Shown one piece after another: positions 1 through 10,535 of a stretch of 64,000 bases of DNA. Position numbers and translations under genes: made by a program. The stretch is from contig OZ025784.1 in the NCBI GenBank assembly GCA_964019425.1, forward strand, positions 1,240,001 to 1,304,000. The letters are read 5' to 3'. Under the pieces are notes generated by a model. That model was not told where the DNA came from. It searched no databases and saw only the letters and a list, made by a program, of their open reading frames with translations. How positions within the stretch are numbered: the first letter of the stretch is position 1; each line of letters begins with the position of its first letter. The DNA is from Flectonema sp. DT1601 (taxonomy: Eukaryota > Euglenozoa > Diplonemea > Diplonemida > Diplonemidae).

Positions 1-209
1 AATAACAATTTTTTTTTTTTTTTTCCATTAATTATGCAACCCCCTTTATAGTATGCTCAGTACGGCAGACCAAAAGAAAACCAAATAATAATTTTTTTAA
101 AAAAAAAAAAATTGCTTGTGCGTAACTGGTACAATATCCTAATAAAGGAATAGGTTAGTTACGCTGCCGCAATTCTCTTTCTACCGAACAATGGGCTTGT
201 AGGTACACA

Positions 210-247
<38 letters not shown>

Positions 248-348
248 CCCATTCTCAGTTTTTATAATGTAACCATGCAAAAACAGACTAAACAATTTGG
301 CTGTACAGCTGCAACATTAAATTCACACATTTTTTTTTTTTCTTTTAA
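1..348. other. Low-complexity flank, no gene seen
   Basis: T and A homopolymer runs with short unique stretches. No coding signal. The last four bases (345-348, TTAA) are the target duplication of the piggyBac element that starts at 349. Confidence 0.7.
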
Positions 349-2068
349 CCCTTTAAGCCCTGAAGGCCACTATAGTGGCCTTTCGCGTTTTTTTTTTTTT
401 GACAAAGGGGAAAAATGTACCTTGTGAGTACAAGGGTGGAGCCAGAGCTGCCCAAAAACGACAAATTTTATGTGGGATCGTGCTGCAAAAATCACCAGCT
501 TTTTCTGAGAAAAAGTTCATTTTTTTTTTTCTGCACTGGGAACAGTCTTAGCCAGGTTGCCCATGACTATCCCATGTTTTCAGCCAAAAATTAAAATCCC
601 TAAAACTATTTCCATCGAAAATGATTCAGTAGGGTCACCTATCCCAGATTCGGGTGCTCCTGAGTCTTCTTCGAGCGATGAAAAGAGTACAATAGAGCCA
701 AGCATTTCCCCTCTGAAATGGAGCAAGAAAATCACCAAGGTAAGACGACACACGTTTCGGCGGTCCTTGCAGGACATGTCAGACCTGAAATTGATGAAGG
801 AACTGCAGAAATTTGAACTTGTGTTCACCCCAAAGGTGATGAGATGATTTCGCACTGCAGCAACAACTAGGCACTCAATCTTAACGTAGCTGAACTCAAA
901 CTCTCTTTAGGACTCAATATCCTCGTGGGTCTCTGTGATAAACCAAATATCTCAGATTACAGGAACGGTACATCAGACCCAGCGTACACACCCCACTTCG
1001 CTTCCTGAGATCGGTTCCTCTAAATTCGAACCAATCTGTAAAACTTTACACTGTCACCAACCCCGTACCTGCTGACAAGCTCTACAAAATCCACAGCTTT
1101 TGGGAAACAATAGTTCCCAAATGGTCCGAGATCAATAAGGCGGAGGCGCAGGGACGGGTGGAGAAGTTCTCTGCCTCGTACTTTCAGTCCTAGCACAATG
1201 TGCATCACATAAATTCAGGGACAATCCAAAAGAAGTACATGTCTTCAGCACATTGCCTCTCGAGGAGAATTATGAGACAGCCACGTGATGGACTAAAATA
1301 AGGAAATCTATCAAAAAGTGACTATCGACTTACCGGTACAGATCCATCAGTACAACAAACTAATGGGTGGTGTTGACCTCGTAGACGGTATCAGGGGGAA
1401 GGCAAGAAGAACTCTGATGACAAAACGCTGGACCCTGAAAGTCTTTCACTACTTGTTAGAGATTTCTATCTTCAATGGTTTCACCCTCCAAAAGAAGTCT
1501 GAAAAAAGACGTCGGGACATATGCTCAGTTCAAAAAGAGGCTATGTTCTCAACTTATTGATCACGGAACACACCAAACTCACACAAAATGTCACTACCTA
1601 CGAAAATTCGGTATTTTTGGGGACTGCAGTTCACGGATTTGTTCTCAAAAAAAGTAAGGTCATCGATTTCTTGTTCAAAAAGCGAGGTTTTCTTATGCAT
1701 GGATCCCTGCTTCGAACAATATCACGAAAATATTGAGAAGTATTCAGCCCCTGTTTGCAACAACCATACCTTTGCTACACACAATCATATCCCACCGAAA
1801 AACATGAAACGGAAGCACTCTACTCCTACAACATTGCCAAAATCAAAGCGAACCCAGGGGTCCTAAGTAACAGTGTTTTTTTAGGCTGTTGTTGCATTTT
1901 CTCAAGTTATTTTGGCCCCCTTGCGGGCTGACCTCAGTTTTTTTTCAATGCGCGGGGGGGTGTCTTTCACCCTGTAATTTTTTTGTATTTTTCCCCACAC
2001 CCCTTTTCCCCTTTGTCAAATTTTTCGATTTTTCTCAAAAACAGGGTTTTTGGCCTCTTATTAGAGGG
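349..2068 (+). mobile_element. piggyBac-family DNA transposon, internally deleted
   Basis: The element is flanked by TTAA on both sides (345-348 and 2069-2072), the family's target duplication. The ends are short imperfect inverted repeats: CCCTTTAAGCCC on the left and CCCTCTAATAAG read inward from the right. A longer subterminal inverted repeat, centred on GACAAAGGGGAAAA, lies at about 398-415 and, inverted, at about 2004-2020. A palindrome CCACTATAGTGG sits near the left end (367-378); a one-base variant is in the second element at 60182-62639. Inside are pieces of a transposase gene. Only about 1.7 kb remains, and the middle of the catalytic domain is missing. It could be moved only by a transposase supplied in trans, if at all. 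Confidence 0.85.
557..1866 (+). pseudogene. piggyBac transposase remnant
   Basis: Two parts survive. Positions 557-847 give an acidic, Ser-rich N-terminal piece with basic residues after a W-S-K-K motif, as at the start of many piggyBac transposases. Positions 1318-1866 give the C-terminal side: YNKLMGGVDLVD, then KRWTLKVFHYLLE, then a Cys-rich tail with CMDPCFEQYH and a basic end. The stretch around 1475-1660 continues in another frame (DVGTYAQFKKRL) before the first frame resumes, so at least two frame changes and an in-frame stop are present. Only about 470 bases lie between the parts, too few for the usual DDE core, so the gene cannot make an active enzyme. Confidence 0.8.
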
Positions 2069-2072
2069 TTAA

Positions 2073-3294
2073 TGTCAAAAACTGAAATCCGTTTAAACCG
2101 TGAAAGGCTACTAAAGGATCCCAAGGAGCTGTATTTACCGTGGTGCTTTTGCAATGAGTTTCGGAAAACAAACCAAGAATAAACACACCACAAACCTTTT
2201 TGTTTTGTTTTGTTTTGTTTTCTTTCAAAAACTCCGACACCTCAGAGCTAAAAGCAATCGCGAAAATTAAGCCTTGAACGAAACTGACTGGGTCTGCGAT
2301 GGGACAAAAAAAAAAAAAAAAAAAAAAAAAAAACGCTCGTGCTTACGACCGCAAGCCATACGTAACCTATCAATACGTAGTAACCATAACGAACACAAAC
2401 CATATTTAAAAAAAAAAATTGAATTAAAAATACACCAATGTGGCGCTTATTTGTTTTTGTTTTTTTTTTGTTTTTATGAGAGAAAACGTAACCATACACA
2501 GGTCTTTTGTGGTGTCAACATTCCGTCTCTATTGCTTTGCTTTAGATAAATTAAAGAACAGAGAAGAACAAAACACGAAGTTGTTTTAGCATCCAAGCTC
2601 TTTTTTAAACCAAAGTTATCCCTAAAGGCTTTGTGAAAGCCCTATTAATATAAATTGAGTGTGTTTCGAGGGGTAACTAATTGCGTGAGAGGAGGGTGGG
2701 GGGGGGTTAACACATTACTCGCAGAAAGGGGACAGCTTATGAAAAATATTTGCATTGCAGCTAATAAAAAGTACGTGAAAGTAAATGTGAAAAAAGCAAA
2801 ATCAGCACTCACATCATGCATAAAAACTTTCATAAAAGGAAATCAAAATATAAAACAGACTTGCGTTGCAGGGGGGACAGCAGCCTCACAGAGGCCGACA
2901 AATAACAACACGGGATAAGCTCCGACAGTTTACCTCGTGTGTATCTCTGAAAAGAAATCAAACAAAAGGAGTAAAATTCTTTTTTAGAATTGTCTTCCCC
3001 ACAGCTGATTCAAAAGCAGGAGGCCAGTATCCAAAACATGAGTAACTGTAAGAAACAACTACTCACACTACAGAGATCTCCTCGTAGTGATTATTTGAGA
3101 TTAAGGAAAGGAGGACAGCTACCCACTAGTCATTATTATTAATATAATTATTGTTATATTCGTAAAAAAAAGGAGAATTCTCCGTTGCCTACATAAAAAA
3201 AAGAGAGATTTTCTTTTTTGGTACCAACCAACGACAACGTTAAGTCAGCATTGAAAGTCTTTATTACAAAACATTTACGAGCTTAGATCCTTTT
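2073..3294. other. Intergenic spacer downstream of the DENN gene
   Basis: A/T runs, a G-rich stretch near 2690-2707, and scattered short open frames that start at non-ATG codons and have no recognisable protein character. It holds the 3' flank of the minus-strand DENN gene. No RNA gene recognised. Confidence 0.6.
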
Positions 3295-5841
3295 TCAGGT
3301 CTTGGAAACTCCTAAATATCTGTCAGGAGGAGTGAGGTGTTTGGCTTTCTTATATGAGTCTGCCATAATGTTTTTTAATATAGTTGGTATAGCTGTCCAG
3401 TTAGCTTGTGGTAGCAACAAGTCGAGTGGTATCGAGACCGCTCTCATAATTCTGAGAACATTCCAAAAAGTTGTTGGATTCGTTTCTAACAACATTTCCG
3501 AAGCAGGTATTCTCTGTCTAATCAAACTTTCAACTTCTCTTACTAACTGACACTCAGAAAGGTAATTAACTCGAATAGGCCAACACGCTGGAACTCCATC
3601 GTTAACCAACGCTCTTGCGAACACTGAAAAGTGAGGAACAACTGATGATTGACATCCCTTACAGGTAACAGTTATCCCACTCGAGGAACTGATATCCTCT
3701 TCTGTTATTTGAATAGAACAACTAATACAAGGGATCGATGTATTAAATGAAAAGGTTGTAACAGAATCGTTTGCCTGTACAGCAATAGTACCATAATCGT
3801 TAACAAAGATAACAGGTGATAAGTTTGAAAGGTTTGTTACACTTCCCGGAGTGACATTTGGTGAACTCTCGCCAGAAATTGTCGATTCACTTGTTAAATC
3901 AACAACAGGTGTACATGTTCTAGGACTAGCACTCATACCACATGATGACATATCTTCAAGTCCAACACCAAGGGATTTCTTATGTGAATTCTTTCTCTTT
4001 CTTTGCCACCATTTTCCTTTCCATCTGGAGTCAGCTCTGCATTGAATCGCAACCAACGATCTCAACGACGTCAATAACTGCTTCCATGATTCTGATGCCT
4101 GCAGAGTACTACCATGACCTGGTGATGAGTACCTCCTCACTGGAATACTTGGCATTGATAAATTCGGAAAGGTATTATAGATCTCATTAGTGTTAATGTT
4201 TATATTATGCATCTCTGAGTACAACACAGGTCCAGGATCAACAGAAGTTCGATTGGGTGTTTGCAACATGTAAATCGGCATATCCACCTCTCGAAGTAAT
4301 GCAGAGCTGCCTACTTTAAGAGTTTGTAGGAAGTTTCCTTTAACAGTTGTTACCATTTTTCTAATTGATGAGGGTGACTGTTGTTGCACTCTGACTGCTA
4401 TTCCATTAAAGTGTTCAAGTGCTGGACTTGTTCTTTGAAGAAGTGATCGGAATAGCTGTGTGTCAGAGAAGTCTTCAAAGAACCTACTCGAGGAAATTGA
4501 TTGAAATTTTACTATATAATTATTCACCAGTTCAAACCCGTCGTCTGACACTCCAAAGTCATCTCCATCTTCCAACTGACAGGCTGAAAGTAAACCAGAA
4601 TAAAGCTGAAGTAGTGCTTCAAAAAATACTTTTTGAATTTCAGTTTTAGGAAACGAGTGATGAGTTCCAGGAAGAAGCCGTTCTCCTTTCTTACGGAGCT
4701 TCGCTGCAATTGGGTTTGCGATAACACTATAAGGTCTAAGCAAAACAGTTAATTTATTAGTAAGAGTCTTCACAACAGCACTTGGTAGAACACCCTGACA
4801 AGGAACTGTAATCGCTTGGTCAGAAAGACGAACAACAACAGCGTCATCGGTTGGTATCTTTGAAAATATACCATCGTCTTTAGAAGTAGTTACTATCCCC
4901 AACAAGTACGGTACAGGTGCACATAATATCTCGCGAAACCTATTCCAATCTGGGAGTAGGGGAATGAACACGTGATGCCATTCAAATGGAAATATCAATT
5001 TGGTAATAGCCATAACAACAGAACTGACAACCATCGCGCTGTTTGGAAGAGTCTTGTCAGCGCATACTATGATTTTACGTTCTAGTAAAACACTAGTGAA
5101 AAGTAGAATAATTGATTCTAATGACATCCACTCAAACAGATGATGCAACGGACAATCAAAGAACGGAAGACACTCTCTTTCATCAGGGGAAGCAATCCTG
5201 TATGACCTCGGACCTAAGGGAATTGATAACCAAACGTTATTTGATGGAATTGGTATTTGATGAAACCAAGACAGTAACACTTCTATTGAACATGGTCGAG
5301 TATGATCACCAATCATGCGATACAAATGAAGTAGAAACTGCTCCATCAAAAGGAGATAGGGAAATTTTGAGAATAAAACTAAAGCTCGAGTAGCAGCGAG
5401 TTTGATTACTGATCGACGTACTTTAACTTCTGTGGTTGAATGGGTTCCTATTGAATTCCAAACATATTGATGCTCTGATGGTGCTACAGAATCAAAAAAC
5501 TGAAGAGCAACAGCGTAAAGTCTGCTTCCATCCCTCGCAGTGATGACCGTCGAAAACAGAGTTGGTTTTTCTTTTTGAACGTCCCATGTTCGTGATGAAT
5601 AACCTTGTTCTTTCATACTCACACCATGAGGCATGCATACTTTTTCACATAACACGGGAGGTACGAATCCTTTTGGGTACACCTGTTCCATTTGGGGTTC
5701 AAATTTTATTTTTTGCAATAAATCCGAATCTCCGTTTTTACGTTCTTTCTCATCAACATGTTTCTCAGTGTGCAATATCCATCCATCTTGTGACCCAGTA
5801 CCTCCACCAACTACTACGAAACCATCATACATGTGATCCAT
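3295..5841 (-). CDS. DENN-domain Rab GEF, DENND4-like
   Basis: An 848-residue single-exon protein. A stop lies directly before the ATG, so the start is secure. The tripartite DENN module is visible: an upstream part (about 40-170, with CEKVCMPHG and a DGSRLYAVALQFF strand), a central part (about 180-330, with PFFDCPLHHLFEWMSLESII, LLERKIIVCADK and FPFEWHHVFIPLLP), and a downstream part (about 390-470). A C-terminal region has a C-x2-C ... C-x2-C motif (about 720-757) followed by a helical end. That order recalls DENND4 proteins, but the MABP domain and much of the length of animal DENND4 are absent. By family knowledge it should exchange GDP for GTP on a Rab GTPase in membrane traffic. The subfamily is an inference. 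Upstream, CCCCTTCCTCAG ends about 54 bases before the ATG, a likely splice acceptor. Confidence 0.88.
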   Translation of the reverse strand: MDHMYDGFVVVGGGTGSQDGWILHTEKHVDEKERKNGDSDLLQKIKFEPQMEQVYPKGFVPPVLCEKVCMPHGVSMKEQGYSSRTWDVQKEKPTLFSTVITARDGSRLYAVALQFFDSVAPSEHQYVWNSIGTHSTTEVKVRRSVIKLAATRALVLFSKFPYLLLMEQFLLHLYRMIGDHTRPCSIEVLLSWFHQIPIPSNNVWLSIPLGPRSYRIASPDERECLPFFDCPLHHLFEWMSLESIILLFTSVLLERKIIVCADKTLPNSAMVVSSVVMAITKLIFPFEWHHVFIPLLPDWNRFREILCAPVPYLLGIVTTSKDDGIFSKIPTDDAVVVRLSDQAITVPCQGVLPSAVVKTLTNKLTVLLRPYSVIANPIAAKLRKKGERLLPGTHHSFPKTEIQKVFFEALLQLYSGLLSACQLEDGDDFGVSDDGFELVNNYIVKFQSISSSRFFEDFSDTQLFRSLLQRTSPALEHFNGIAVRVQQQSPSSIRKMVTTVKGNFLQTLKVGSSALLREVDMPIYMLQTPNRTSVDPGPVLYSEMHNININTNEIYNTFPNLSMPSIPVRRYSSPGHGSTLQASESWKQLLTSLRSLVAIQCRADSRWKGKWWQRKRKNSHKKSLGVGLEDMSSCGMSASPRTCTPVVDLTSESTISGESSPNVTPGSVTNLSNLSPVIFVNDYGTIAVQANDSVTTFSFNTSIPCISCSIQITEEDISSSSGITVTCKGCQSSVVPHFSVFARALVNDGVPACWPIRVNYLSECQLVREVESLIRQRIPASEMLLETNPTTFWNVLRIMRAVSIPLDLLLPQANWTAIPTILKNIMADSYKKAKHLTPPDRYLGVSKT

Positions 5842-7250
5842 TTATTGATGCTTTCACCTCATCACTCTCTTTTTATAATTTATACTTAAACGGTTCTGAG
5901 GAAGGGGGTTGTCTGTGTGGGGGAGGAGTTAATTGGTGCAATAACACAGTTTATGAAGATTTGATGAACATGTATTTTAGTTGAGTAGCATGACATAAAC
6001 ACGTTAACCTATTAAAAAAGAAAAGGAAAAAAATTAAACTTTTTTAAACACAGGTAATGTTTTTTACTGCGAAGGTAGTTGTTTTTTTTTTTTTTGTTTT
6101 TTCCCATCTTTTTTCCTTCGCTATTTTTTTTTTTTGTTTTTTTTTCCCTTACATCTTTTGTTTGTTTTGTTTGTTTTTTTTTTTTCCAATCATTATATCT
6201 GAGGTGGGCCAGTGGCACCAAAAGAAATTCAACAGACGTACGATATTTTTTTATTTAAAAAAAAAAAAAAAAAAATTAAAAAAAAGATACAAGGGCCGTA
6301 TGGCAACCCTAGTAGTTATATTGTGCGGAACGAATTACTTATTTTACATTTTTCTTTGTGTGGTCTGTTTGCTTGTTTAGACGAGACAAAAATGGGAACA
6401 TGCTTCTATGAAGCAGAAGCGAAAAGCACTGTAAAAAAAGGAAGCCTCACTTTTTTTTTTCGTTTTTTTTTTTCTTCTATCTCATGCTGCATGCATGTAA
6501 CTGTGCTTCGCGATAAAACATGTCTCCTTCCCTATGTAGACAAGTCACAATGACCTTTTTTTTTTTTCAACAGTGAATGCCTAACAAAGAAGAAATCCGT
6601 TTTTTTTTTTTTTTTTTTCTATTCTTTTTTTGTTTGTAGTTCAATATCCCTACATAAAAGATTCGTCCAAAAAAAATTTTTTTTTAAAAAAAATAAGTAG
6701 GAAAAAACGAAACAATACAACCAAGGAATTCAATTATGCAAAAAAAATACCAGTTACCTTTAATAAAGAAAAAAACGATATGCGATTGGAAAAAAACAAA
6801 GTCAGCTAAATAACTTATACTTCTTCTTCTTCTTTTTATTTTTTTTTCTATTTTGTGCACAGATAAACATAATCCAGATAGCTGAGGGACAGACAAAAAA
6901 AAAAAAAAAAGACTCATGTGCAAAGCAAAGAAAAAATACTGTTTTTCCCTAATTTTTTTTTTGGGGGGAAAATCGCTTTTCCCAAAATACAAAAAAAATT
7001 CCGAAACATTCGACTTCACAAGTTACTATCTATTTGGAATCGAGTAGAGATTTTTTTTCCCCTTCATGGTCTTTCCTTTATAAAACCACTCATATGAGTA
7101 CTTATATTTTGTTTCGCAGACGGTAATAAACCGACAACAACACAGGGAAAAATAGATAACATTTTGACATAATAAAAAAAACGGTTCTTAATCCGAATGG
7201 TTTCTGCAAAAACGAAAAAAAAAGAAAACACAAGAACAGAAAAAATCGGT

Positions 7251-7286
<36 letters not shown>

Positions 7287-7961
7287 CAGCGGGTCCTACA
7301 TGTGGGCAGATCTTCTTTAAAACAAGATAAGAATAATAGCAGGATGACCGTCTACGTGCTCGCAAGGTGGTGTGTGGGATACATACAATGCGACTAAGTA
7401 TTAAAAGGGGAGAAGAAACAAAAAGAAAAAAAAAAACACAAATCAGAAAATGAGTCTGTCTACTCCACGATGCGCATAACTTCAATCCGGAGTCGTGAAC
7501 GAAGAGCAGCACACGAAAACACGCATGGGAAATGAATGGAGTGGGAAATAGGCGGAGAAATTCCTGCTTTTTTATCTGCACAACTGAACGCATTTTTCAA
7601 GAATAAGAAATTGGAGAAAAAGGACGGGAAACTGTGAAACTCAACGGTTTTCCCCCCCCTCCCTTACTCTCAGTTTCTCTGTTTCCTCCTTTTATTTTTT
7701 CCCAACACCTTTTTTTTTTTTTTCACAACGAAGAGAGCAACTCGTTTCATAAACATGTAGAAACCTTAATTGATGTTCATATAAAAAAAAAAGAGTAAAA
7801 AAAAAATGAAATGAAATAACATATTCCTTGAACATATGGATGGCGACGACAATCCATTTCTTCCTCACTTACTACTGAGGAGCTGAGTGCGCTACTAAAT
7901 AGCGTCTATGAATAATAACATAAATCAAATAGCTGTGAGGCTTCACTTAACTGTGCCATGC
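5842..7961. other. Low-complexity intergenic region
   Basis: More than 2 kb dominated by T-runs and A-runs. Open frames here encode only Phe/Lys/Leu-rich low-complexity strings. No gene, tRNA or repeat copy recognised. Confidence 0.6.
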
Positions 7962-8511
7962 TTACTGTCCTAACTCAACTAAATCATTAACAACTTTTGT
8001 GAAACGGGCACTGTTATTATTATTATTTATTTATTTTATAAAAAAAATTAAAAAAAAAAGAAACCGAGACAACATAAATACATACCGATGGTATTTTCTA
8101 AACATTGGTAACGTAACGTACCCGTGATGGTGTAGGTCTAATTCGTTGAATGTCGCTTCTATCTCTGCCTCAGCCTCATGGGGAAGAGTTTTGTTTCTCC
8201 CACGTTGTTCGTTAAATTTCGTAGTCATCAACCATCGCTGAAGATCATTTTTCATAATTTTATTGTTTCTGGCGATGTTTTTAAACACAGCTGCGGTTTC
8301 TCTCATGAACTCATTCTCGTCCCATTCACTGAGAAGTTGTTCGGAAGGCTGTTTTTTTTTTTTTTTTAATTATAACTCTCTCATTATATCTCTCGCATGT
8401 ACGAAACATGCGTGAACTACAGTTTGATTTCTCAACTCGATAACGTTACACAAAACACACCTTTTCCGGTGAATCAAAGTCAACGCATCCTTCACAGCAT
8501 CGGATTTCCAT
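7962..8511 (-). CDS. Small EF-hand-like protein, three exons
   Basis: Rebuilt by hand. Exon 1 is 8461-8511 (donor GTGTGT), exon 2 is 8086-8348 (acceptor after AAACAG, donor GTATGT), exon 3 is 7962-8010 (acceptor AATAACAG, stop TAA). The lengths 51, 263 and 49 sum to 363, exactly in frame, giving 120 residues. The N-terminus has a cysteine cluster (EIRCCEGC). The middle is helical (WDENEFMRETAAVFKNIAR, then a helix ending in LQRWL). A helix-loop-helix near 75-105 has the loop DLHHHGYVTLPM, which looks like an EF-hand but has Met instead of acidic at position 12, so calcium binding is doubtful. I do not recognise a named family. Introns are 112 and 75 bases and T-rich on the plus strand. Confidence 0.72.
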
Positions 8512-8869
8512 AATTAGTTTCTTTTTTTTTTGTTCTTTTCGGTTCCCCTTTTAGATAGAATATGTGATTGTTATATAAAAAAAATAAACAAAAGAAAAAC
8601 TCTGTTTAAATCGCATTGTTGTTATTGATCTCTCCCTTTGTTTTTATGATTTCCTGTTTTTTTAAAGAGGAAATATTATCAAAAAGAAGAAAAATAGTAA
8701 ATAAAATAAAAGATTCTGACTTTAAAAAAAAAAGGTGTCGATCCTTGTGTTCCATTGGTGGAATAGTTGATTTCGATGTTCTTTTTTTTTTTTTTTTTTT
8801 TTATCTCTTTTTTTTTTCTTTTGATTTTATCAACGTGAATGAGAGGAGATTTAAGTCTCGATCGCGAAT

Positions 8870-8900
<31 letters not shown>

Positions 8901-9596
8901 CAAAAAAAAAAAAAAAAAAAAAAAAAAAGAAGATTAACAGTGTCTAACAAAACTCCAATAAACATTATCTTCACAAAACAAGTGAAACTAGTTGAAGGAA
9001 TGGACGCACCCTATCAATTACAACATCGCCTGACGAACAGATGATAAATATATTTTTAAGGCATTTAAAAAAACTACCAATTAGTGTATAGTAATGGCAG
9101 AATGATTCCTGTTCTTTTTTTTTTTTTTTTCCCTTTGGAAATTTATCTTTTTAAAAAAAAAAAAAAAAACGAACATCAAAACAAAAACAAACCATAACAA
9201 AAAAAAAACAAAAATCAAAATAGCCCAACAAAAACTTTTTTTTAAAAATAAATAAATAAAATAAATAAATAAAAATAATCAGTGACAGTTCACAAAGATA
9301 CCCCTCAACGGTATTTTAGTTATCAGAACAATCCAATAAAAAATAATAAACAACAAATCACACGATTGTATTAATTTACTCTTCCTGAAAGTAATCAACA
9401 GTATCTCCAATGGATAAATACCAATTTTTACGTGAATGTTTTTTTTTTTTTTTTTTTTTTGTTGAAATACATAATATCTAAGACGATACAAATAGAGAAC
9501 AGTTTTTTTTTTTTTTACAACAATTCCCCGAGGAGGGTGAAACTTTTGACAATGTAAAAAAAAATAGTAACAACTTTTAGGATATTAAAAAATAAA

Positions 9597-9690
9597 ATTT
9601 AATATCAAAAGCTCTTGACTGAAAAAAAAATATATTCGTAGTTGGTAATCAAAGAAAAAGGAACGTTTAGGAAAAAGGGTGTCAAATAGA
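9597..9690 (+). repeat. Dispersed repeat B, copy 1
   Basis: Matches 63776-63855 in the same orientation: both run through TTAATATCAAA, a CTTGACTGAAA stretch, TTGTAGTT or TCGTAGTT, GTTAATCAAA or GGTAATCAAA, and GTTTAG(A/G)AAAA. The family is unknown. Confidence 0.6.
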
Positions 9691-10020
9691 GAAGGGTTTT
9701 TTTTACAACAATTCTCAAGGCGGCAAGAAAATTCTGTAGTTCGCAGCCAAAGAATGACAATAATAACAGGTTGCTGACATGTAATCGGCAAGCGGACATT
9801 TAATTTTTCACCAAAAAAGGGAAGCTGAGAAGAAAAAAAAAAAAAGGCAAGGCACAAAGAAAACATGAATCATAATCTGGCATACGGGGAACACACAATC
9901 GCAAGACTCTCTCAGGCGGCTGTGTAAGTAACAAGGTGATGCACGCAAAGCAATCTGTTTGTTCTGTTCAGTAACTGAACGCAAATTGCTTATATCAAAA
10001 TATGAACTTATTATTTTTCT

Positions 10021-10052
<32 letters not shown>

Positions 10053-10390
10053 CAATTACGTAGCAAAGATTGCATTGTAGTGACGAGGAAAGAGAAAACT
10101 TTGTCTCAAAGAAGGAAAAAAAAAAAAAAAAAAAAAAACTGGGAAACACTAACAAAAAACCCAAACTGTGACCAATTAGCAACAACAATGGCTGTGCTTT
10201 AACCAAATAAAGAAGAAAGGAATTCCAACAAGAAATGGAAATAAGGAATTAGACTTAGTGACAACAACCTACCAGATTGATGACTGTGGGAAAGAGAAAC
10301 TTGTCCTAAAAGGAGACTGGGGTGAACGTGAACATTAAGAATTTAATCAAAGTTTCAGCTAAGAAATCATTAATAATAAAGTTATGTTTT

Positions 10391-10443
10391 GGGGGACTTG
10401 GATAAATAAATCAAGGTTAACATGCAACAAATTAGACATGAAT
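10391..10443 (+). repeat. Dispersed repeat C, copy 1
   Basis: About 50 bases nearly identical to 43055-43106, starting GGGGACTTGGATAAATAAAT and ending AAATTAGACATGAAT. A short CTTG/CAAG stem can form within it. Function unknown. Confidence 0.65.
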
Positions 10444-10535
10444 CATTATAACTGGATTCTGTCTTTGGGGGAGGGGGTGGCCATCTCCGAGCTAACTGAG
10501 AGATTTTCATCCCATCAGTCACCGCGTACGGCAGA

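Larger units (their letters stand above)
8512..10535. other. Low-complexity intergenic region with short dispersed repeats
   Basis: A/T runs up to about 30 bases. Two stretches have copies elsewhere in the window (9597-9690 and 10391-10443, listed separately). A local duplicate of about 35 bases, a T-run followed by ACAACAATT, occurs near 9500 and 9696. No protein gene recognised. Confidence 0.55.

Noticed and set aside
7102-7593. 163-codon minus-strand frame
   Set aside because: Low-complexity Phe/Leu/Lys string over homopolymers, with no domain and no sensible start context.
9850-9960. Possible tRNA in a less AT-rich island
   Set aside because: No cloverleaf with paired acceptor, D, anticodon and T arms could be drawn on either strand.
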